NCBI RefSeq assembly: GCF_963924675.1
Contig: NC_089222.1
Location: 107,647,316-107,711,315 of the forward strand
Origin: Phocoena phocoena
Lineage: Eukaryota > Chordata > Mammalia > Artiodactyla > Phocoenidae
Direction: 5' to 3'
DNA length: 64,000 bases
Shown: positions 59,013 through 64,000 of the stretch, in pieces
Layout of the letters: each line of letters begins with the position of its first letter
How positions within the stretch are numbered: the stretch's first letter is position 1
The notes under the pieces: model-generated
The model's database searches: none
Told to the model about the DNA's origin: nothing
Seen by the model: the letters and a program-made list of their open reading frames with translations, nothing else
Position numbers and translations under genes: made by a program

Positions 59013-60577
59013 TAGTCAAAATCCCACTGATTTTTTTTTTTTCAAAAACTCACACAAATAAGAATAACATGAAAACTGACACAAGAACTACAAATGAAAT
59101 GTTTGAGGTGGTGGGAGGGCATTTAATATAGGGAACAGCTCTGGCAAGGGAAATCAGGAAAAAACACTCTTGAGAAAGTGATGATTGAACTTAGATTTGA
59201 AAAAAGAAAATTTAGAGTCAACAAGGTGAAAGTGTTTGGGGGTGAAGGATGATTCCTCATGAGAGGAATCTGCAGAAATGTTTAATGCATGGGAAATGTT
59301 TATGTTACATAGAAAAGCACAATATAACCTACATAAATCCCCAGTGATGTTTACATGTAAAAAGAAAAGCACTAAAATGTCAGCAGAGGTTGTATCAGAG
59401 TGATGGGATTGTGGGTGATGCTTATTCCTTTCTCATCATTTCTGTACCTCTCAAATATAATACAATGAGCATGTTCTATTTTTACACTAAAAATGTTGCA
59501 AAATGGAAAGTTTTTTTGGCTGAGTTCTTCAAATACATTCTTCCTGTTCATAGGTATTAGATAAAAATTATAACTAACGTTTAATTAAGCTCATTCTTTT
59601 GGTGTATCAAGAGCATCCGTTTGTTTAGTAGCCTATCAAATAGCCCATTTAGTTGTTTTTTTCTATATATTATAGTGCTGATAATCCACTCCATGTCAGG
59701 CTTTGGCACATGATTAATGTGTCAACATGAAAGTGCTTTAGTGGCCTTTGGCATTCTATTGCTAAAGTGAACTCAGCAAAATCCAAAAAGGCACATTTGC
59801 CAATCCTATAAAAATACAATATGAACTGCTGACTTGCCAGCTGCTTACAGCAGCAAGTAAGGTGTAACTGTATTCAACTCACGTACATCAGGTAATAACA
59901 GAGTAGTTTATTATCATTGCAGGTGCAGAAACCTGCCAACATTTCAGCCATCTGGGCTTCCTCAGGGCAGTATACAAGCAAAATATGTGAATGAAATATG
60001 TGAGTTGAATATGGTTTTATTCATTGTTTTCTGTTGTGGGCTCTAACAAAACTGCTTTATATATTTTGGAAAAGTAATTCTGTAATGTTAGTTTACTTTG
60101 GAAAGCCGTCAACTTTTACTAATTTAAGCTCATTAATGTTTTCTCTAAATTGCTTACGTCTAAATGATAATGGATATTCAGATGACATTTTATAACAAGA
60201 AAACTGTGGTAAATGTAATCTAATAGAATAAACAAAAGTTATAATTCCTGAGGGGTTAATGAACAATCTATCTTATAGTATATTTCACCAATCACAATAT
60301 CATGACACAGAGGTTCTATTAATTAGCAGTTAAGCATATGCTGTCACAACTTACCAGAAGATCTCACTTTTAGAAAGACACACTAGATTCCCTCACAGCT
60401 AAAGTTATAGATATTGTGAGGCTCCAGACTATAATTTTTCAACTGAAACATGTTTATTTCCCATCGATGGGTTATCAGATTTTTCTCCATTGTTAACACA
60501 AAACTAAGTAAAATAATTAGGACTGAAATTTAATGATAAGGTCAATAAATAAACTTATTATTCTTTCTGTTTCTGAA
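59013..60577. other. Spacer between duplicate copies; CADM2 intron
   Basis: No exon supported. Text at 59090-59330 (AGTGATGATTGAACTTAGATTTG) resembles a common ancient repeat but is not assignable. Confidence 0.4.
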
Positions 60578-60990
60578 CCTCCTGCATCCAGAAGGGAGAA
60601 TGGTACACAATAAGTAATCAAGAAATGTTTTTGAATGAATGAATTAATTTGCTAGTAAGTGTATAAATAGTGTCTAAGAGTGTATGTTGAAATCCTTAAA
60701 ATTATATAAAATTCAACAAAGTTTCTACACTTTATAATAAACATACAGATGTCAACAGATTCACAATACAGCAATCCAAACCAGCTCAAGATATAATAGA
60801 TAAAATACTTACTTAAATATTAATACAAATAAGACTTGGAAATAGGATACGTTTTCAAAATTTAATTCATGACTGGGCTAAATAGACATGGAAAGATAAT
60901 TGAATGAAAAATTCATGTATAGAATAAAAGAATGAATTTTATAAATATGACAATACTTTTCTAATTAATTTATAAGTTTAATACAATTCC
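60578..60990 (+). repeat. Direct duplicate, copy B (~413 bp, family unknown)
   Basis: Begins CCTCCTGCATCCAGAAG and ends TTTAATACAATTC. It is the partner of 58601-59012 at an offset of 1977 bases, same orientation. Confidence 0.9.
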
Positions 60991-61604
60991 CAAAATAAGG
61001 GAACTAAAATTAGATTTTTTTGTTTTGTTTTGGCTCCAGTGCAAGGGTAGGTAAACAAAGGTGTTTATTCTCCTTTACTCTGCATCTCTGATGGTGGTAA
61101 AAATTAAATTTAATTAAATTTAAAATATTTTAATAATAAAAAATTGATGACAGGAGCTTCCAAAACTAGTGTTAAAAAGCTCTTAAGCTCTAAATCCATA
61201 GGAATATTGTCATAAGAACTGACTGCATCTTCTTAGCACCAGTTTTTTCTTTTAGTCCCTTTACATAAACTAGGCACACCTATACAAGTGAGCCTGGGAT
61301 CCATATAAGGAAAAAAAAAAGCGTTTATATTAGGCACTGAGTACTCTGCTGTAAGTGTTCTCCAAAACTACCCTGTTTAATCTTAGATTCCCTGACCTTT
61401 TCTACCATACTTTGGTTTGGATCTTGATTCTCAGGCATCTGACCTCTTGGCTTGTATATTTTACCCTGTCGCTGACCTCAACGTCCTTCAGAAAATGTCT
61501 TGCATTGTCTATCCCAGAGCACTTGCCCAACTCACCCCAACGCAGAGGACGGAAACCTAAATCAACATCTCAAGTTTTGCATTTAGCCATTTCCAAGAAA
61601 TTCA
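60991..61604. other. CADM2 intron, nothing recognised
   Basis: Contains a short AT palindromic stretch near 61105-61125 (AATTAAATTTAATTAAATTT). No exon supported. Confidence 0.45.
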
Positions 61605-62110
61605 TGACTTTTAAAAAAATTATTATTATTACTATTCTTTGTATTGTGGTAAGAACAGGTAACATAAAAGAGTAGATTCCCTCAAAAAAAATTTAAGGAT
61701 ACAGTACACTATTGCTAACTATAAGCACAGTGTTTTATAATAAATCTCTAGAACTTATTCATCTCGTTTAACTGGAAATTTATACTCGTTGGACAGCATT
61801 TCCCTATTTTTCTCTCCCCTAACCCCTGGCAACCACCATTCTACTTTTTGGGTCTGTGAGTTTGCTAGTTTAAATATCTCCTATAAGTAGAATCATATAT
61901 GTATATGCCCTTCTGCAACTGGCTTATTTCACTTAGCATAATAGTCTCCATGTTCATCCATTTTGAGATACATATCAGGATTTCCTTCTTGTTGTGACTG
62001 AATAATATTCCATTGTATGTATATACCACATTTTCCTTATTCTTAAGGTGCTGGCAAAGTTTCACTTTTCATTCATTTACCTTGTTGGTATAGCTAAATG
62101 AATTTATATA
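61605..62110 (-). mobile_element. Old L1 3' end (minus strand)
   Basis: CCCCTGGCAACCACCATTCT, GGTCTGTGAGTTTGCTAGTT, ATAGTCTCCATGTTCATCCA and TAATATTCCATTGTATG are the reverse-strand 3' UTR and ORF2 end of an ancient L1 (L1MA/L1MB-like by memory). Confidence 0.8.
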
Positions 62111-62194
62111 GCTGTATCAATATTTACATTTAACTCTCCCTATAAATCTATATCTATACTACCTATACCTATATCTCTAAGTGTGTAATGTGCT

Positions 62195-64000
62195 GGTAAA
62201 TTTTTTTAAACATCTTTATTAGAATATAATTGCTTTACAATGTTGTGTTAGTTTCTGCTGTATAACAAAGTGAGTCAGCTATATGTATACATATATCCCC
62301 ATACCCCGTCCCTTTTCATCTCTCTCCCACCCTCCCTATCCCACCCCTCTAGGTGGTCACAAAGCACCGAGCTGCTGTCCCTATGCTATGTGGCTGCTTC
62401 CCACTAGCTATCTATTTTACACATAGTAGTGTATATATGTCAGGGCTACTCTCTCACTTTGTCCCAGCTTACCCTTCCCCCTACCCGTGTTCTCAAGTCC
62501 ATTCTCTACATCTGTGTCTTTATTCCTGTCCTGCCACTATGTTCATCAGAACAAATTTCTTTTTTTTTTTTTTTTTTTTAGATTCTCTATATATGTGTTG
62601 GCACACAGTATTTGTTATTCTCTTTCTGACTTACTTCACTCTGTATGACAGACTATAGGTCCATCCACCTCACTACAAATAACTCAATTTCCTTTCTTTT
62701 TATGGCTAATATTCCATTGTATATATGTGCCATATCTTCTTTATCCATTCATCTGTTGATGGACAATTAGGATGCTTCCATGTCCTGGTTATTGTAAATA
62801 GTACTGCAATGAACATTGTAGTATATGTCTCTTTTTGAATTCTGGTTTTCTCAGGGTATAGGCCCAGTAGTGGGATTGCTGGGTCATATGGTAGTTCTAT
62901 TTTTAGTTTTTTAAGAAACCTCCATACTGTTCTCCATAGTGGCTGTATCAATTTACATTCCCACCAACAATGCAAGAGGGTTCCCTTTTCTCCACAGCCT
63001 CTCCAGCATTTATTGTTTGCAGATTTTCTGATGATAGCTATTCTGACTGGTGTGAGGTGATATCTCATTGTAGTTCTAATTTGCATTTCTCTAATGATTA
63101 GTGATGTTGAACATCCTTTCATGTGTTTGATGGTAATTGTATATCTTCTTTGGAGAAATATGTATTTAGGGCTTCTGTCCACTTTTGGATTGGGTTGTTT
63201 GTTTTTTTGATATTGAGCTGCATGAGCTGCTTATAAATTTTGGAGATTAATCCTTTGTCAGTTGCTTCATTTGCAAATATTCTATCCCATTCTAAGAGTT
63301 GTCTTTTCAACTTGTTTACGGTTTCCTTTGCTGTGCAAAAGCTTTTAAGTTTCATTAGGTCCCATTTGTTTATTTTTGTTTTGATTTCCATTTCTCTAGG
63401 AGGTGGGTCAAAAAGGTTCTTGCTGTGATTTATGTCATAGGGTGTTCTGCCTATGATTTCCTCTAGGAGTTTTATAGTATCTGGACTTACATTTAGGTCT
63501 TTAATCCATTTTGAGTTTATTTTTGTGTATGGTGCTAGGAAGTGTTCTAATTTCATTCTTTTACATGTAGCTGTCCAGTTTTCCCAACACCACTTACTGA
63601 AGAGGCTGTCTTTTCTCCACTGTATATTCTTGCCTCCTTTATCAAAGATAAGTTGACCGTATGTGCATGGGTTTATCCCTGGGCCTTCTATCCTGTTCCA
63701 TTGATCTATATTTCTGTTTTTCTGCCAGTACCACACTGTCTTGATTACTGTAGCTTTGTAGTATAGTCTGAAGTCTGGGAGCCTGATTCCTCCAACTCCA
63801 TTTTTCTTCCTCAAGATTGTTTTGGCTATTCGGGGTCTTTTGTGTTTCCATACAAATTGTGAATTTTTTTGTTCTAGTTCTGTGAAAAATGCCCTTGGTA
63901 GTATGAAAGGGATTGCACTGAGTCTGTAGATTGCTTTGGGTAGTACAGTCATTTTTACAAGGTTGATTCTTCCAATCCAAGAACATGGTATATCTCTCCA
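62195..64000 (-). mobile_element. LINE-1, 3' portion (cut by window end), sense to CADM2
   Basis: The 3' end lies at about 62195 (TTAAACATCTTTATTAGAAT is the reverse of the terminal AATAAAGATG tail). The 3' UTR is of the same type as the L1s at 1-2700 and 6141-12541. ORF2 begins at about 62640 and runs past 64000. A T18 run at 62562-62579 is a (A)n stretch in its sense strand. Confidence 0.95.
62640..64000 (-). pseudogene. L1 ORF2 remnant (RT thumb to C-terminus)
   Basis: The frame at 63119-63952 is open for 277 codons and reads post-catalytic RT and connector sequence ([35 protein letters not shown]). It is followed, in a different frame, by the C-terminal block 62706-63182 with the [12 protein letters not shown] zinc-knuckle region. 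The frame change falls between about 63119 and 63182. Near 62706 a 4-base loss relative to the usual EYYSAIKR coding text makes GAATATTAG, a premature stop. FADD lies beyond the window end. Confidence 0.9.

Noticed and set aside
33379..64000. Upstream CADM2 exon encoding the first half of Ig domain 1
   Set aside because: I scanned by eye for the expected GC-richer block and splice sites and found none. An alignment could still find one.

Overview
This is mammalian nuclear DNA, most likely from a cetacean (whale or dolphin). It is AT-rich with a few widely spaced short exons and many retrotransposons. The decisive marker is a set of eight near-identical short SINEs of the tRNA-derived CHR type. 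They run from GGCTTCCCTGGTGGCGCAG to a CCGCA-A(n) tail, which is the form typical of cetacean genomes. Two longer CHR-type SINEs and L1 elements with the cetartiodactyl 5' start and 3' UTR agree with this. The assignment to Cetacea rests on recalled family knowledge, not a search.

The only host gene I can support is CADM2 (cell adhesion molecule 2, SynCAM2/Necl-3), on the minus strand. Two internal coding exons are present: 33226-33378 (second half of the first Ig domain) and 30472-30609 (start of the second Ig domain). Both have proper AG/GT splice sites and phase-1 boundaries, and together they encode 96 residues in uninterrupted order. No further exon was recognised in the ~30.5 kb on either side, so nearly the whole window is intron of a very large gene.

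Layout: 1-2700 3' part of an L1 (+); 2700-6140 unique sequence with a MER5A-like fragment, an L1 3' end and a long SINE; 6141-12541 a near full-length dead L1 (-); 12542-16547 mostly unique, with an old local duplication; 16548-20310 a 5'-truncated dead L1 (+); 20311-29540 intron with old L1, MER5, MIR and L2 relics; 29540-33400 the two exons among five SINE insertions; 34120-36560 a HAL1-like element without ORF2; 36560-53000 AT-rich intron with few repeats; 53000-58600 L2 and old L1 relics; 58600-61000 a ~412-bp direct duplication ~2 kb apart; 61600-64000 L1 sequence on the minus strand, cut by the window end.

No CRISPR array, operon, tRNA gene, rRNA gene or intact retrotransposon ORF is present. 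I found no previously undescribed protein system. The observations most worth checking are the SINE arrangement around the second CADM2 exon, the 412-bp duplicate of unknown family, and several small rearrangements that record how these elements inserted and decayed.
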